Assembly (NCBI GenBank): GCA_001972305.1
Contig: BDDD01005219.1
Span: forward strand, 95,096-159,095
Direction: 5' to 3'
Source: Cephalotus follicularis
Lineage: Eukaryota; Streptophyta; Magnoliopsida; Oxalidales; Cephalotaceae
DNA: 64,000 nucleotides
Each line of letters starts with the position of its first letter. Within the stretch, counting starts at the first letter, position 1. The position numbers were made by a program, and so were the translations under genes. Under the pieces are notes generated by a model. It was not told where the DNA came from and did no database searches. It saw nothing but the letters and a program-made list of their open reading frames with translations. Below are positions 24,334-35,759 of the stretch, one piece after another.

Positions 24334-24486
24334 AGGCGTCGACGTCTTTCCTTAGACGTCGATGTCATTTCTCTTTTCGTAAGAAGGTGTCGATGCCTTC
24401 TCTCAAGGTCGACGTGTATGCTCGTGCATTCACGTGTATTTCAATCGTTAAAGGAGTCGACGTCTTTCCAAAGACGTCGATGTCTT
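24334..24486. repeat. GTCGAC/GTCGAT palindrome array, D 3' LTR, cluster 3
   Basis: Cores start at 24338, 24358, 24389, 24408, 24455 and 24475: three pairs with internal spacings of 20, 19 and 20 bp. Confidence 0.85.
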
Positions 24487-24656
24487 TATCCCAGAACAAC
24501 GTCGTTTCAAGCTTTTAACACACATTCCATCTCCAGAGCCATAAGTAGGGTTTGTAAGCATCTTTTGAGTTCAAAAATTCAATATTCTCATAGATCCAAG
24601 TTTAAGATTACATCATAAATTGAAATATTACACTCAGGAAAATACCGGGCGTTACA

Positions 24657-24672
24657 TCCACCCCTCCTTCAA
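24657..24672 (-). other. Polypurine tract of D
   Basis: The plus strand reads TCCACCCCTCCTTCAA right after the LTR; the minus strand is TTGAAGGAGGGGTGGA abutting the 3' LTR. Confidence 0.8.
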
Positions 24673-24701
24673 GAAATTTCGTCCTCGAAATTTACACAAT
24701 A

Positions 24702-25499
24702 CTAGAACAAGTGTGGGTAACGTTCTCGGATGTCATCCTCACGATCCCAAGTCGCCTCACCAGGTTTGTGAAACTACCATTGAACCTTGACCATGGAAAT
24801 GGTTCGGTTCCTCAAAGTCTGCGTCTTCCGATCGAGAATCCGTACAGGTAACTCCTCACAAGATAGATAATCCTGTACAGGAACAATATCATAATCCAGG
24901 ACATGTGTCGGGTCCGGGATATACCTCCTCAGCATAGATATGTGAAAGACGTCGTGCACGTTTGACAGTGCAGGAGGTAGGGCAAGCTGATAGGCTACCT
25001 CCTTGACTCTCTCTAGAATCTCGAAAGGACCAATGTAGCGAGGAGCTAATTTGCCCTTTTTCCTGAATCTTTGCACACCCTTCCATGGTGATACTTTCAA
25101 GAACACGTGATCACCCACGCTAAAGATCAGAGGTCTCCTCTTCACATTGTCGACATAGCTCTTCTGCTGACTTTGCGCTACTAGCAACTTCTCTTTGATG
25201 AACTTGACTTTCTTCGAAGTCTCCTCCACCAAATCTGACCCAAGCAACGGTCGATCCCCAACCTCATCCCAACAGACAGGCGACCTACACTTTCTCCCAT
25301 ACAATGCCTCGTAGGGAGCCATACCAATACTCGAGTGATAGCTATTGTTGTAAGAAAACTCTATCAGAGGAATATGGTCCTCCCAGGTTCCACCAAAATC
25401 AATTACACAAGCCCGAAGCATATCCTCCAAGGTTTGGATGGTACGCTCCGACTGTCCGTCTGTCTGAGGGTGGAAAGCAGTACTGAGATTCAATCTCAT
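24702..25499 (-). pseudogene. pol: D pol: integrase C-terminal half and chromodomain
   Basis: Frame 25499-24774 starts just before STAFHPQTDGQSERTIQTLE, holding the catalytic Glu. It runs through YNNSYHSSIGMAPYEALYG, VGDHVFLKVSPW, KGKLAPRYIGPFEILERV and VHDVFHISMLRRYIPDPTH to LRNRTISMVKVQW. A stop at 24774-24776 interrupts the chromodomain, which continues in frame (GEATWDREDD, RYPHLF) to the natural end at 24702. Upstream, one TAG at 25512-25514 separates it from the rest of integrase in the same frame. The two stops are the only faults in this half. Confidence 0.88.
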
Positions 25500-25511
25500 C
25501 CCGAAAGCTGT

Positions 25512-26237
25512 CTAAAATCTCTTCGAGAAGTTGGAAGTGAAGATCGAATCCCTATCACAAACAATGCTCACCGGAACACCGTGTAATCTCACAATCTCCT
25601 TTACATATAACCGAGCCAACTTGCTCGCAGAATCAGTGACATGTGTGGGCAAGAAGTGTGCTGATTTGGTGAGTCTATCAACAATAACCCACACGGCATT
25701 ATGTCGATGCCTAGTCAGTGGAAACCCAGAAACACAGTCCATCGTGATATGTTCCCATTTCCACTCTGCCACTGGTAAAGACTGTAACAGTCCCGCAGGT
25801 CTCTGGTGCTCGGCCTTGACCCTTTGGCAAGTTAAACACTTTGTAACATATTCTGCAATCTCGCGTTTCATGCCGGGCCACCAGTAAATCTTCTTCATAT
25901 CTTGGTACATCTTAGTGCTACAAGGATGGATACTGTACAGGGATTTATGAGCCCCGCAGAGTAGTTCATCTTTCACTCTTGGATCATTCGGAAGACATAC
26001 ACGTCCCCGATATCTCATAATACCATCATCATGTACTCTAAAGTCAGACTCCGAATTCAGATTCTCTCGAATCCTCTGTAATTCAGGATCATGCGGTTGT
26101 GCATCTTTGATGCGATGCAACAACACTGGTTCTACCCGTATGCGAGCCAAAAAGATCCCCGATGACTGATTGAATGGAGACCATTCCCGGAAGTCTTCCA
26201 ACATTTTCCATTGCGACACCATTGTAGTAGCAACCAT
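25512..26237 (-). pseudogene. pol: D pol: integrase N-terminal half
   Basis: The frame encodes the pre-integrase stretch, the HHCC zinc finger ([25 protein letters not shown]) and the catalytic core up to the second Asp. Asp 1 is in [10 protein letters not shown] and Asp 2 in [14 protein letters not shown]. Then comes a TAG at 25512-25514, in frame with the C-terminal half. In the place of the stop the sequence is one C to T change from CAG. The frame is joined to RNase H by a 1-bp deletion near 26240, in the DALSRK motif. Confidence 0.88.
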
Positions 26238-28273
26238 AGCTTACGGCTCAAGGCATCAGCGACCACATTCGCTTTCCCCAGGTGGTACTGGATACTGCAG
26301 TCATAATCATTAAAGAACTCTACCCACCTACGATGTCTCATGTTCAGCGTGTCCTGGCAAAAAAGGTACCTCAGACTCTTATGATCGGTGAAGATCTCAA
26401 ACTGCGCCCCGTAAAGATAGTGTCTCCGCTTCTGAAGGGCAAAGATAATAGCTGCAAGCTCAAGGTCATGGGTCAGGTAGTTTTCTTCATACGGCTTCAG
26501 CTTCCTAGAAGCATAAGCAATCACCTTCCCTCGCTGCATTAGCACGCAGCCCAAGCCTTTACCTGATGCATCACTATAGACTGCAAAGCCCTCATTACCC
26601 TCGGGTAATGCCAAGATAGGAGCGGAAACCAACCGATCCTTCAGTTCACGGAAACTAGCTTCGCAATCATCGCCCCAGACAAACAAAGTTTTCTTCTGGG
26701 TCAGTCTCGTCAAAGGTACAGCTATTCTCGAGAAGTTCTGGATAAACCTTCTGTAATATCTCGCCAAGCCGAGAAAACTACGTACCTCCGTTACATTCCT
26801 CGGTTGTGGCCAATCTCGTACCACCTCTGTCTTGGACGGATCCACCGCCAAACCTTCTTTAGACACAATGTGACCAAGAAAGATCACATGGTCAAGCGAA
26901 AATTCACACTTACTGAATTTGGCATACAGCTGGTGCTCTTGGAGAATCTGTAAAGCCAACCTCAGGTGGGAAGCATGCTCTTCCTCACTTTTCGAGTATA
27001 CAAGTACGTCGTCAATGAACACAACGACGAACTGGTCCAAGTATGGTCGGAACACATCGTTCATCAGTGACATGAACGCAACCGGTGCATTGGTAACACC
27101 AAAAGGCATCACCAGGAATTCATAGTGACCGTATCTTGTCCGGAAGGCAGTTTTCTCAATATCTCCTTCCCTTACTCGCAACTGGTGGTAACCCGTTCTC
27201 AAATCGAGCTTAGAAAACACCCTCGATCCCTGAAACTGATCAAATAAATCCTCAATGTGGGGTAAAGGATATTTATTTTTGATAGTTGCTTTGTTCAACA
27301 TTCGGTAATCGATACAGAGTCTCATCGACCCATCCTTCTTCTTGACGAACAGTACCGGTGCACCCCATGGAGAAACACTGGGTCTTACAAAACCTTTATC
27401 AATCAGGTCTTGTAACTGCAGCTTCAGCTCTCGCAACTCAGTCGGAGCCATCCGATAGGGTGATTTAGAGATAGGAGCCGTTCCAGGAACAAGGTCGATA
27501 ACGAACTCCATACTCGTCTTGGGTGGTAAGGACCCCAAGTCATCAGGAAATACATCTGGAAATTCACACACTACTGGGATCTCCTCTAGGCTCAAACCTT
27601 TCTCCTTCCTTCGATCAATCACATAAGCAAGATACCCTTCACATCCTTTCTCGAGATACCTCGACACACGGATGAAGGATATAATTGGTGTTGAAAATCC
27701 CTTGTCTCCCTTGAACTGAAAGGTCGTTCCGTCTGGCAGACAGAAATCCACAGTCTTGTGGTAACAATCCATACGATCACGATGCGCGGATAGCCAATCC
27801 ATCCCCAATATCACATCAAAGTCACGGATAGGTAGTACAATCAGGTCTGCATATAAAGGAATGCCTGCCATAGACATCTCACAATCCCTATATACAGTGT
27901 CTATGTACATGGAAACTCCCACAGGTGGGCTCACATCCAAAGTATATGGCATGCAGTCAGGTGTTACATCTAAGCATGATGCAAAATGTGATGAAATGAA
28001 AGAATGTGATGCTCCAGGGTCCATCAATACTCTAGCAGCAAAACCATAAATATACAATGTACCTCCAACTACCGAGGTAGACTCCGGAACCTCTGTCTGT
28101 AAAAGTGCAAAAACTCTACCTTTTGCAATGCCCTTGCCGGTGTCCCTTCGCTGTGAAGTTCCCGCCGCGGCACCGCTGCTGCTAGCTGGTCCGGTAGGTG
28201 CTGTAACCTGATTTTTCGGGCAATCTTTCATCAAATGGCCAGCTGTCCCACACCTCAAGCATAACCCGTTCAT
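26132..28273 (-). pseudogene. pol: D pol: second zinc knuckle, protease, RT and RNase H
   Basis: A 713-codon open frame. It starts with a knuckle ([14 protein letters not shown], residues 5-18), then the protease (active loop [13 protein letters not shown], about residue 85) and [11 protein letters not shown]. The linker [13 protein letters not shown] is followed by RT ([62 protein letters not shown], and the FIDDVLVYS catalytic motif intact). RNase H follows ([38 protein letters not shown]) with its Asp residues kept. The last ~35 residues are out of frame because of a missing base near 26240. It is in the same frame as gag, separated by one TAG at 28289-28291, so gag-pol was one ORF. Annotated as pseudogene because of the surrounding breaks; the enzyme domains themselves look intact. 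Confidence 0.9.
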
Positions 28274-28288
28274 CCTCCAACAATCCTT

Positions 28289-29270
28289 CTACAAGTGGCC
28301 CTTCCGACCACAGTGATAACAGGCTCCGGTCTCCGCATTACTCCCCTTACTAGGAGTCCTCAGTGTGGCAGTCTGCCCAAATCTGTTCTTCATTGACTTA
28401 TTTGGATAACCACTGCTTTGCCATTTTGAAGAAGCTGGTCTCGTCGGGTTCTGTGCTGGTCTCGATTGAGTACGAGACTGTTCTATCCTTCTCTCATTTG
28501 CATCTGCTTCCAGAATCCTAGCTCTCTCAGCAATATCTACAAAAGACGTTAGCTGCAAAAGTAATAACTTAGATCGGATATCTGGACGAAGGCCTTTCAG
28601 GAACCTCCGGATCTTTCGGGACTCACCCTCTACGAGATAGGGCTTGTGTCGAGCTAATTCTGCAAAACGGGTCTGGTACTGAGCCACTGTCATATCACCT
28701 TGATGTAGCTCCATCAATTCTGTCTCTCTCCTGTCTCGCTCCATCTGTGGAACATAAGCTGTAGAGAATTCCGACTGAAATCGGTCCCAAGTTCTGTCCA
28801 GATTTTGAGATTCCCACTTTGCTTCAACCATTTCCCACCAATGAGTAGCTTCACCCCATAGGCGGTACACAACAAAGATGATTTTCTGCTCATCGGTACA
28901 CCTCAAGGCGTCAAATATCCTCTCTATATCTCTCATCCATTGCTCTGCTACATTGGCATCCAACTCTCCCAGGAATGTAGGAGGATTCTTCCTCATGAAC
29001 CGCTCCAGGTCTTTGCCAAAATCGCCAACATGGTTGACTTCTGGAACACACTGTCGGGCTTGAGTAGCCTCATACATCTGTCTCATCTGTTCCATGTGTA
29101 CAGCATTGGCTTGGATCTGCTATTGGAAGATATCTGCCATGCGCTCGAAGTTACTCCTCTCATCATGTACTGGAGGGACATTCACTTCTGGGGCATTCTC
29201 GTGAACAGGCGGGGCATCGTTTACCTCGTCAGCTCTACGCCTTCCACGTCTGCCTCCCCTTCGATCCATT
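28289..29270 (-). pseudogene. gag: D gag with frameshift and two stops
   Basis: The original start is likely the ATG at 29268-29270, giving a basic N-terminus (MDRRGGRRGRRRADEV). One extra A in the AAAA run near 29220 shifts the frame. A TAG at 29120-29122 follows in the correct frame. From 29095 the frame is open and encodes the capsid core: KNPPTFLGELDANVAEQWM, IFDALRCTDEQKI, WGEATHWWEMVEAKW, SEFSTAYVPQMERDRRE, FLKGLRPDIRSKL and RILEADANERRI. It ends in a first zinc knuckle (CYHCGRKGHL) cut by a TAG at 28289-28291. The next knuckle begins the pol frame without a frame change. Both stops are one C to T step from CAG. Confidence 0.88.
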
Positions 29271-29358
29271 CTGTTTCCTATATGGAATGACAAAATCATT
29301 AGGAAACAATTTACTTAATTTCCGATAAACTTATCCCAGCTTAGCATATATGGAATAT

Positions 29359-29370
29359 GCTCTGATACCA
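29359..29370 (-). other. Primer binding site of D (iMet-type)
   Basis: The plus strand GCTCTGATACCA is the complement of TGGTATCAGAGC and lies three bases before the LTR at 29374. Confidence 0.9.
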
Positions 29371-30061
29371 CGTTGTCACACCCCGTTTCCAACTTAAGAC
29401 AACATATAAAGTGGTAAGGCAATCAACATAAAATAATCCAGCTCATGTGAAAATAGCAATAATTTAAAACCTTCGATAGCGGAAGCAACAACAACATAAA
29501 TGAGCCGAATATAAAAACACATCACGCATCCCATACTACGTGATGCCCGATAATCCAAACATAACTGTTGATCGCCCAAAACGGAGCGTGAGATAATAAT
29601 ACAATACAAGATAAACAAAATATCCAACGTTACAAAATTTGAGTAACATGATAAATGTTCAATAACCAAAATACATAAATAAGAGAAATAACAAGTCTTC
29701 TCTTTAAATCTCCGTGCATGCTCCATGTCAAGATCACTTCATCAATCTGTTACAGTAGGGGTTAGCCTTTGTCCTCACTCGGCTAAGTGAATAAACCCAT
29801 AAATACAGTTCAGGTCATAAGATAATGAGTATCATGAATGAATGCATAATGATGCAGTATGACATGAAATTTCCAAGTAAATATACTTTCATATATAAAA
29901 ATATATGTATGATCACAGTACAAGTATAACTCATAGGTTATATCAACACAAGCAAGAAATATGTTCCCCAAAAGGAACCAGACAAGCCAAACGTCATGAC
30001 CGTCGCCACCTCCTGGCCCCAACGTCATGCACTCTTACTCCACCCCCGGGAGCAAGTCCAA

Positions 30062-30187
30062 TAAGTTGTTTAGCACGGCGGCTAAACCAACAGCAAGTTA
30101 CTTGCACAGTGGCTAAGTAATCAACAAGTTATTAGCACGGTGGCTAATAATCAACAAGTTATTATCACGACGGCTAATAATCAACAA
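30062..30187. repeat. Tandem hairpin array, D 5' LTR
   Basis: Four units begin with AAGTT at 30063, 30095, 30126 and 30156 (spacings 32, 31 and 30 bp). Arms are GTTTAGC/GCTAAAC in unit 1, TTACTTGC/GCTAAGTAA in unit 2 and TTATTAGC/GCTAATAA in unit 3, with unit 4 a mutated version. Each surrounds a loop close to ACGGYG. Arms change together, keeping complementarity. Confidence 0.87.
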
Positions 30188-30667
30188 GCACAAGAAATTC
30201 AAGTACAAGTCAAGCAATTACATATAATTACTTGATCAAAACATATTTGTTTAAAATATATTATTCCGTTCACAAGTTGTAATAAGTTATAAACTTAAAC
30301 CAATACATTTTTCTGTCGTTGGAAATACTTCCCTATTCATTTCGAAAATATATACATTCATAAATTATACATTTTCGCAAATTTCATTTGGTTTCATAAT
30401 CAAACCCTTAAAACATGTCATTGGAAATACTTCCCCATTTACCTCGAAAATATATAATTTCATATGTTGACAAATATACATTTTCGTACACAAATGATCA
30501 TAATGATCATGCAAGCTTTTCAAAATGGTTAACACTTTCAAGTAAGCAACCATAATGCAATTCACAGTAACAATGCAAACATATGCTCAGAATGCATCTA
30601 GGTTCGTTTCTAGAGTCGTTTCGGGTCTAACGGGCCCCATTCGAGCAAAACTCCACTGTCCAGGAGG

Positions 30668-30794
30668 AAAGGCGTCGACGTCATTCCTTAAGACGTCGAT
30701 GTCTTTTAGCCTAAAGCGTCAATCCTAAGTACAAATATTTCCAGGCGTATTCGAACCAAAGACGTCGATGTCTTTACAATGACGTAGATGTCTT
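30668..30794. repeat. GTCGAT/GTCGAC palindrome array, D 5' LTR, cluster 1
   Basis: Counterpart of 23166-23290 with the same order of units. One unit has decayed to GACGTAGATG. Confidence 0.85.
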
Positions 30795-31013
30795 TTTCAT
30801 ACCAGAGAGCATCAGCTCGCGAGTCTTGATTCTAGAGGGTAGAATCCAACCTTTTAATCGCTCATATAAACGAATCCCACTTCCTAACGTATAAGGTATG
30901 CTACTGGTTAATAGGAACACAACCAGAACATCAATTCGAATTTAAACAGGCGATTCCATGTGGCTAAATAGCCATCCGAAATGAACATCACAGTTCTATA
31001 ATTTCCCAGAAAA

Positions 31014-31097
31014 GGAGTCGATGTCTTTATAAAAGCATCGATACCCTTCATGTTTTCACACGAAGACGTCGACGTCTTCACATAGACGTCGATGTTT
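31014..31097. repeat. GTCGAT/GTCGAC palindrome array, D 5' LTR, cluster 2
   Basis: Counterpart of 23511-23592: two pairs of palindromes, the third unit again a perfect GAAGACGTCGACGTCTTC. Confidence 0.85.
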
Positions 31098-31836
31098 TTA
31101 CAACCCAGAACGTGTTTTCTACGAATTTAACATACCAAGCCATTATCAAATCCATCCTTTACACAACCAACTCACATATTCATGTAATCATACATACAAA
31201 ATCAACTCAGTGTATCACAGTAACACTACAACAAGTCCAGAATCACAATCCAGTCGTTAACATGCAATTCACCATGCTATTCATTAACTTAGAACTCAAA
31301 ATGCATATATAAATCCATCACTTTCCCCTACCTTATTGTTCCAAGTTAGGAACTGGAAAGTCCACCTCTTTAAGTCTCCAAGTTCTGGCTACCAGCAGCT
31401 CCAAGGTTCCTCAACAACTGCCACCCACGAGCTCCAATCTTCCAGCTTATTCCAAGCTCAACAATGGCACACACACACACACTGTTTTATTCCCTCTCTT
31501 TCTTCTGGTGTTATAAAATGAGAGAGACAAGTGGGGAGGGATATTCTTATGCAGATGGCTTCCCCAACCAGCTTTCTGCTGACATATAACAGGCCACCCC
31601 CAAGATCTCTCCCACTTTCCAGGCTTCTACACTTTCTTTCTATTTTCTATTCATCCCTTTTTGCAGGTTGCATGTTAGGCTGCATATTCCTTGCATGTTC
31701 CAGGTGATGGGCATGTTTTAGTATTCCTGACAATGCTCAACATGTCATAATGCACTTGTAAAGGCATTAGGTAAAGCCCCAAAAGAATCTCCTTGCATGT
31801 TACTCTGCCGACGAAGAACGTGATAGCCATTCTTTA

Positions 31837-31993
31837 CAAAGGCGTCGACGTCTTTCCTTAGTCGTCGATGTCTTTTCTCTTTTCGTAAGAAGGTGTCGAT
31901 GCCTTCTCTCAAGGTCCACGTGTATGCTCGTGCATTCACGTGTATTTCAATCCTCAAAGGAGTCGACGTCTTTCCAAAGACGTCAATGTCTTT
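31837..31993. repeat. GTCGAC/GTCGAT palindrome array, D 5' LTR, cluster 3
   Basis: Counterpart of 24334-24486 with three pairs; several CpG sites in the units have changed (GTCAAT, GTCCAC). Confidence 0.83.
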
Positions 31994-32161
31994 ATCCCAG
32001 AACAACGTCGTTTCAAGCTTTTAACACACATTCCATCTCCAGAGCCATAAGCAGGGTTTGTAACATCTTTTGAGTTTAAAATTTCAATATTCTCATAGAT
32101 CCAAGTTTAAGATTACATCATAAATCGAAATATTACACTCAGGAAAATACTGGGTGTTACA

Positions 32162-32607
32162 AGCTCTTCCTTGGCCTCAAAGATCGTGCCTGCCCCAACA
32201 TGAAACACACCAAAACATACTGAGGAGGACACTCACCTGCTAGACGCGTAGACGGGTGAAAGAAAGTCCCAACCTCAAACTGCTATCAAAGCTTCAGGAG
32301 AAAGATGTAGAAGAAAGATGAAAGCTCACTCTCCCAAATGCTTCTTCATGCATGATAAGATGGATATGATATCTGCCAAAGTCAACTATCAAGTTTCCTA
32401 AGCAATCTTTGCACATATCCCAACACCATCTAAACAACTCTTATCTCTTACCCACATACAAACATTGGGCCGCCACCAAGCCCAAACCAAAGTAACACTT
32501 ACCCGAGGAAAGAGTAACCCAAACCAACCTCAACCAAGGAGAAAAGAAAAAAAAAATTCCCTCAAGCCCAAACATCAATTTACCCAAAATTAATATGGGT
32601 CGTTACA
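32162..32607 (-). mobile_element. 5' LTR of A, outer segment
   Basis: Resumes with AGCTCTTCCT after D and aligns with 4014-4474 of the other A LTR, ending GGGTCGTTACA. Immediately after it the C LTR continues with CTGTC. Confidence 0.9.
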
Positions 32608-35598
32608 CTGTCACTTTCCTTAAGCCACCGTTTGCATATGCCTGCATGTTCTCCCCTGTTTTTCTGTATTTCTTGTTATTTCCATCGGCAATATGTAAGG
32701 GTTGGGTTGCTGGTTGTGTTGACATCATTGTTGCCATAAATTTATCACCTGGGTTCATGCTCGGCACTAGGATCATCGTGCATGTGCGTGTGTGTTGGTT
32801 GTGTGTATGTGCTGTGAAAACAGAGTATATGTTGTGCATGTGTTGTGTGCATGTTGGGTGTGTTTTGCATGTTGTATGTGCTGTGTATGTGGACAGTGTG
32901 TGTCGTGTGGGTGTGTATATTGTGTAGGCAGAGTATTTGCATGTAATATGAGTATGTGTGCTATGTGTGTGTTGCATGTTGTATGTGTATGTGTGCAATG
33001 TATGTTTTGCATGTAATATTCGTATGTGTGCGTGAATGTGGTGGAGGCAGAGTAAATGTTATTTTTTGTGTGTGCAGTACGGTTATGTGCAACCTTTGTG
33101 TGAGCGTTTGCATGTGGTGTATGTTGTAGTGAATGAACCGTGTGTGTTATGAAGGAATTGTACGTATTAAGCAAGTGTGCTGTGTGTGTGAGTTAAGTGT
33201 AGACAGTGTGTGTGTGTGTGTGTTGTGCATGCCATGGGTGCTGGGTTAGAGTTGTGCGTATAGCATTCTGTTATGGGCTGTTAAACCAGACTCTTCTTCA
33301 AAATACATGTAAAGCGCCGACTCTCTTCCCCTTTGTTTCATCAAAGCATGGACGCCTTCCCTTAATTGTGCATAATCCTGTTTTGTTTATGTAAAGCGTT
33401 GACGCCATCCTGCTTTGTTTCTGTAAAGCGTCGACGCTCTGTCCTCAAAGTTTGAGTTTTTTTAAAATGTTTAAACGTCGCATGTGTCCTGATAAACGTT
33501 GACGCTTATGCTAGAAAGAGTCGACGCTTTCGGCCTTGTTCTAGATAAAGCGTTGACGCTTTTGCAAGGATTTTGTAATTTCTTATTTTGAATTGTTGTT
33601 TTTATATCTTTTAGATAACTGTACCAACGGAAGTGCTATGTAGGGTTTTTAATTTTCTCTCGAGGATAATTTTTGTGTTTACGTAAGGCACGGATTCTAT
33701 CGTTCTTTGGCTATCTGATTTTATTGAAACAATCCAGTTTCACTTTTATGATTAATGTACGGATTATTCTTTCGTTCTTGGATACTCCCTTCGATTTTAT
33801 TTGAATAGAATCAATTTTACTGTTTAATGATTATGTACGGATAACTCTTTCTTCGATACCCTCCCTTGTTGGTTTTATTAAAATGAGGGTTACTTTGCTT
33901 TAAATAATAAAGTACAGATGTTCTTCTTCCCTTGGCTACCTTAATCTGGTTTTTGATTGAGACAATCCAATTTCACCTTTATGATATTCGAACTCTATTA
34001 TGTTTTGGATTTTGATATGTTTTGCAATAAAGTCACTGTGATATTTTATGAGATAAATATTTCTGACTTTTCAGCTATGATTTGTTTACGAAATGTTATG
34101 TTATTATCTCTTTTATTGTGAAAAAGAAAATGAGTTAATTTCTAACTGTGAAAATGTCCGGATTTCTTCGTTTTTGGGTTTTACCCCTCGTCTCTATCGA
34201 AATGAATTTTTGTATGTTTATATATGGGTTCTTCGTTTTGTCTTTTATGATTCGATATGTTTAAATAAAATCCGTTCTATTACTTTTTGGTGTAAAATTA
34301 AATATTACTGATTTTATAGATTGAGCATGATTTTCACCTATGAAAGCATGCTAAATTTTTATGATACAGATTTTGTTAAAAGCATGAAATTCAATTACGA
34401 AAGTATGCAAATTTTTAAGATATGATTTGGTTTTGTAAGTAAACCAATAATTGGAAATGATTTTTGATAAAATCATTATTTTTGCAATACTGAGAATATA
34501 TTGTTTCCTACCTATGGAGGTACCATAGGCATGTCGTAGGCCTGGCACGGGGACATGACACTTCCGTAGTAGTGTGACTAGTCTACGGTGTTTCTCAATG
34601 TTATGAATAAATCCCATGAGGTGGATTTATGGATCCGTTATGTATGATAGAGGCGTATGAGTCGAGTCTAGTTATATGTTATGTGATATGTTATGGATTG
34701 TGGGAATTGATTGTGTAGTGTCGTACACGTCATTCTGTTTGGCGAGTGGATTCTGTAGGATCCCTTTCATATATTAATTTATTTAATTCGATATTGCATC
34801 TCTCAGTACAAGACATGGATTTAAGAAAAGTTTTGGAAACTGATATTCTTTGATATATATCTTTCACTTAATGCGGAATTGTGAATATATATATATATAT
34901 ATGACATAAGCATCTTTTGATTTGCATAAACCGGTTTACTTATGAATTGTTCTGTTTTTGAAAAGATTTGTATTGTTCCATTTCGTAAACTATTTCGTAA
35001 ATTTTTTTGTTTCGTAAAATGTTTTATTTCGTATTATGAAGTTTTGAAAACTGTTTTGTATCGGACACTATTTTGTTTCGTATTTGTTTTGATTCGCAAT
35101 CATTTTATTTGGTTTCGTCTCGTAACTGTTATGATTTTGGGAATTGATCTATTGCGTAATCTGTTTTGTTTCGTACTATTTTATGTTTCTATCTCCGTAC
35201 TAAGGTTTGCTCAGCTGCGTTGTTGTTTCCATGCGGCAGGTTATCCGGAGCTTTGGGGGCAAGTGTGATAAGAGAGCAACCTTTGACTTGAGGATTTTAT
35301 TGAATTAAATTCTTTTAGTAATGCTATGTTTTTTTCAGGACTATGATTTCTAGTTCTAGTTCTGTTATCAAATTATGTTTAGACCACCGCGTGTTAATTT
35401 GGAGACCAATTTGTTTATGAGCAAAATTTAAGTTTTGAATCTGACACTCTTTGTTTTATCAGTTCAATTGGAGACTTTATTACTGTTTAATGACATAGAT
35501 TTAGGATTTTCTGATATGTTTCGATTAGTTCGGTTTAGCGTGACATTTCCGGTTCTGAATCGGGGGTGACATCCTGATTCTGAACCGGTGGTGTCACA
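32608..35598 (+). mobile_element. C-family LTR, second segment
   Basis: It aligns with 37481-40437 from GTCACTTTCC to the end GGTGTCACA. It contains a TG-rich low-complexity stretch (about 32780-33240, repeated GCATGTAATATGCGTATGTG-like words), the GCGTCGACGC palindrome array (33310-33565) and an AT-rich 3' half. Near its end lie two blocks shared with J: CCTATGGAGG with GTCGTAGGCCTGGCACGG, and GGTTTGCTCAG with CATGCGGCAGGTTA. A primer binding site follows at 35603. Confidence 0.92.
33310..33565. repeat. GCGTCGACGC palindrome array, C left LTR
   Basis: Cores at 33316 (GCCGAC), 33398 (GTTGAC), 33430 (GTCGAC), 33498 (GTTGAC), 33520 (GTCGAC) and 33552 (GTTGAC). Key spacings are 32, 22 and 32 bp. 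Consensus arms are AAAGC and GCTTT or GCTCT around GTCGAC. Several cores show CpG to TpG change. Confidence 0.85.
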
Positions 35599-35602
35599 GT
35601 TA

Positions 35603-35614
35603 TGGTATCAGAGC
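35603..35614 (+). other. Primer binding site of C (iMet-type)
   Basis: TGGTATCAGAGC lies 4 bases after the LTR end at 35598. It is a perfect complement to the 3' end of initiator tRNA-Met and shows C still carries replication signals. Confidence 0.92.
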
Positions 35615-35759
35615 ATAGGTTTCGTTTCTTAGAAAGCCTATCTAGGTTTGACCTGTGAGATGGGTAAAGATTGGGTTGGGGTTATTCCTTAGTTGTCGTT
35701 TTGGTTTACCCTTGACCAATTTGTTGTTTTTTTCGTTATATTCCGGTTCTTGTCCGTAG

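Larger units (their letters stand above)
21882..24656 (-). mobile_element. 3' LTR of D
   Basis: Runs from TGTCACACCCCGTTTCC to GGGCGTTACA. It shares the GCGGAAGCA, CCCATACTACGTG and TAGGGGTTAGCC blocks with the B LTR at matching positions but is otherwise diverged. It carries three clusters of GTCGAC/GTCGAT palindromes and one hairpin tandem array (22569-22684). Confidence 0.92.
21882..32161 (-). mobile_element. Element D: Ty3/gypsy chromovirus inserted in the A 5' LTR
   Basis: A 10,280 bp element with LTRs of 2,775 bp (21882-24656) and 2,788 bp (29374-32161), iMet PBS, gag, protease, RT, RNase H, integrase, chromodomain and polypurine tract, all minus strand. The target duplication AGCTC is perfect (21877-21881 and 32162-32166). 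LTRs differ by about two percent by eye. All catalytic motifs I can see are kept. Damage is limited to one frameshift and one stop near the gag start, a stop in the zinc-knuckle region, a 1-bp deletion before integrase and two stops in integrase. It is the best preserved gypsy element here and probably younger than A. Confidence 0.93.
29374..32161 (-). mobile_element. 5' LTR of D
   Basis: Runs from TGTCACACCCCGTTTCC to GGGTGTTACA and matches 21882-24656 throughout. It retains a complete first hairpin unit that the other LTR has lost. It is followed directly by AGCTC, the second target duplication. Confidence 0.92.
1347..32607 (-). mobile_element. Element A: Ty3/gypsy chromovirus carrying nested B, D and E
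   Basis: A begins TGACACGCCCC and ends CGTTACA on the plus strand. It is flanked by CCATC (1342-1346) and CTGTC (32608-32612). The uninterrupted C LTR has CCGTC at this site, so each flank differs from it by one CpG transition. In minus-strand order it has a 5' LTR (32607 to 19215, split by D), a PBS-like site, gag, protease, RT (split by E), RNase H, integrase, chromodomain (split from integrase by B), a polypurine tract and a 3' LTR. Without insertions it is about 12.2 kb. A C-terminal chromodomain after integrase points to the chromovirus branch, probably Tekay-like; the lineage is inferred from memory of motifs. Gag has several stops, and the RT catalytic motif is altered, so it is inactive. 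Confidence 0.9.

Noticed and set aside
32603..33174. His/Thr/Cys-rich frames on both strands, repeated at 37327-38087
   Set aside because: They are translations of the TG/CA-rich low-complexity stretch of the C LTR, open in several frames at once.
35603..35614. tRNA-Met-like sequence
   Set aside because: Only the 12-bp primer binding complement is present. No tRNA body could be found here or at 11374 or 29359.
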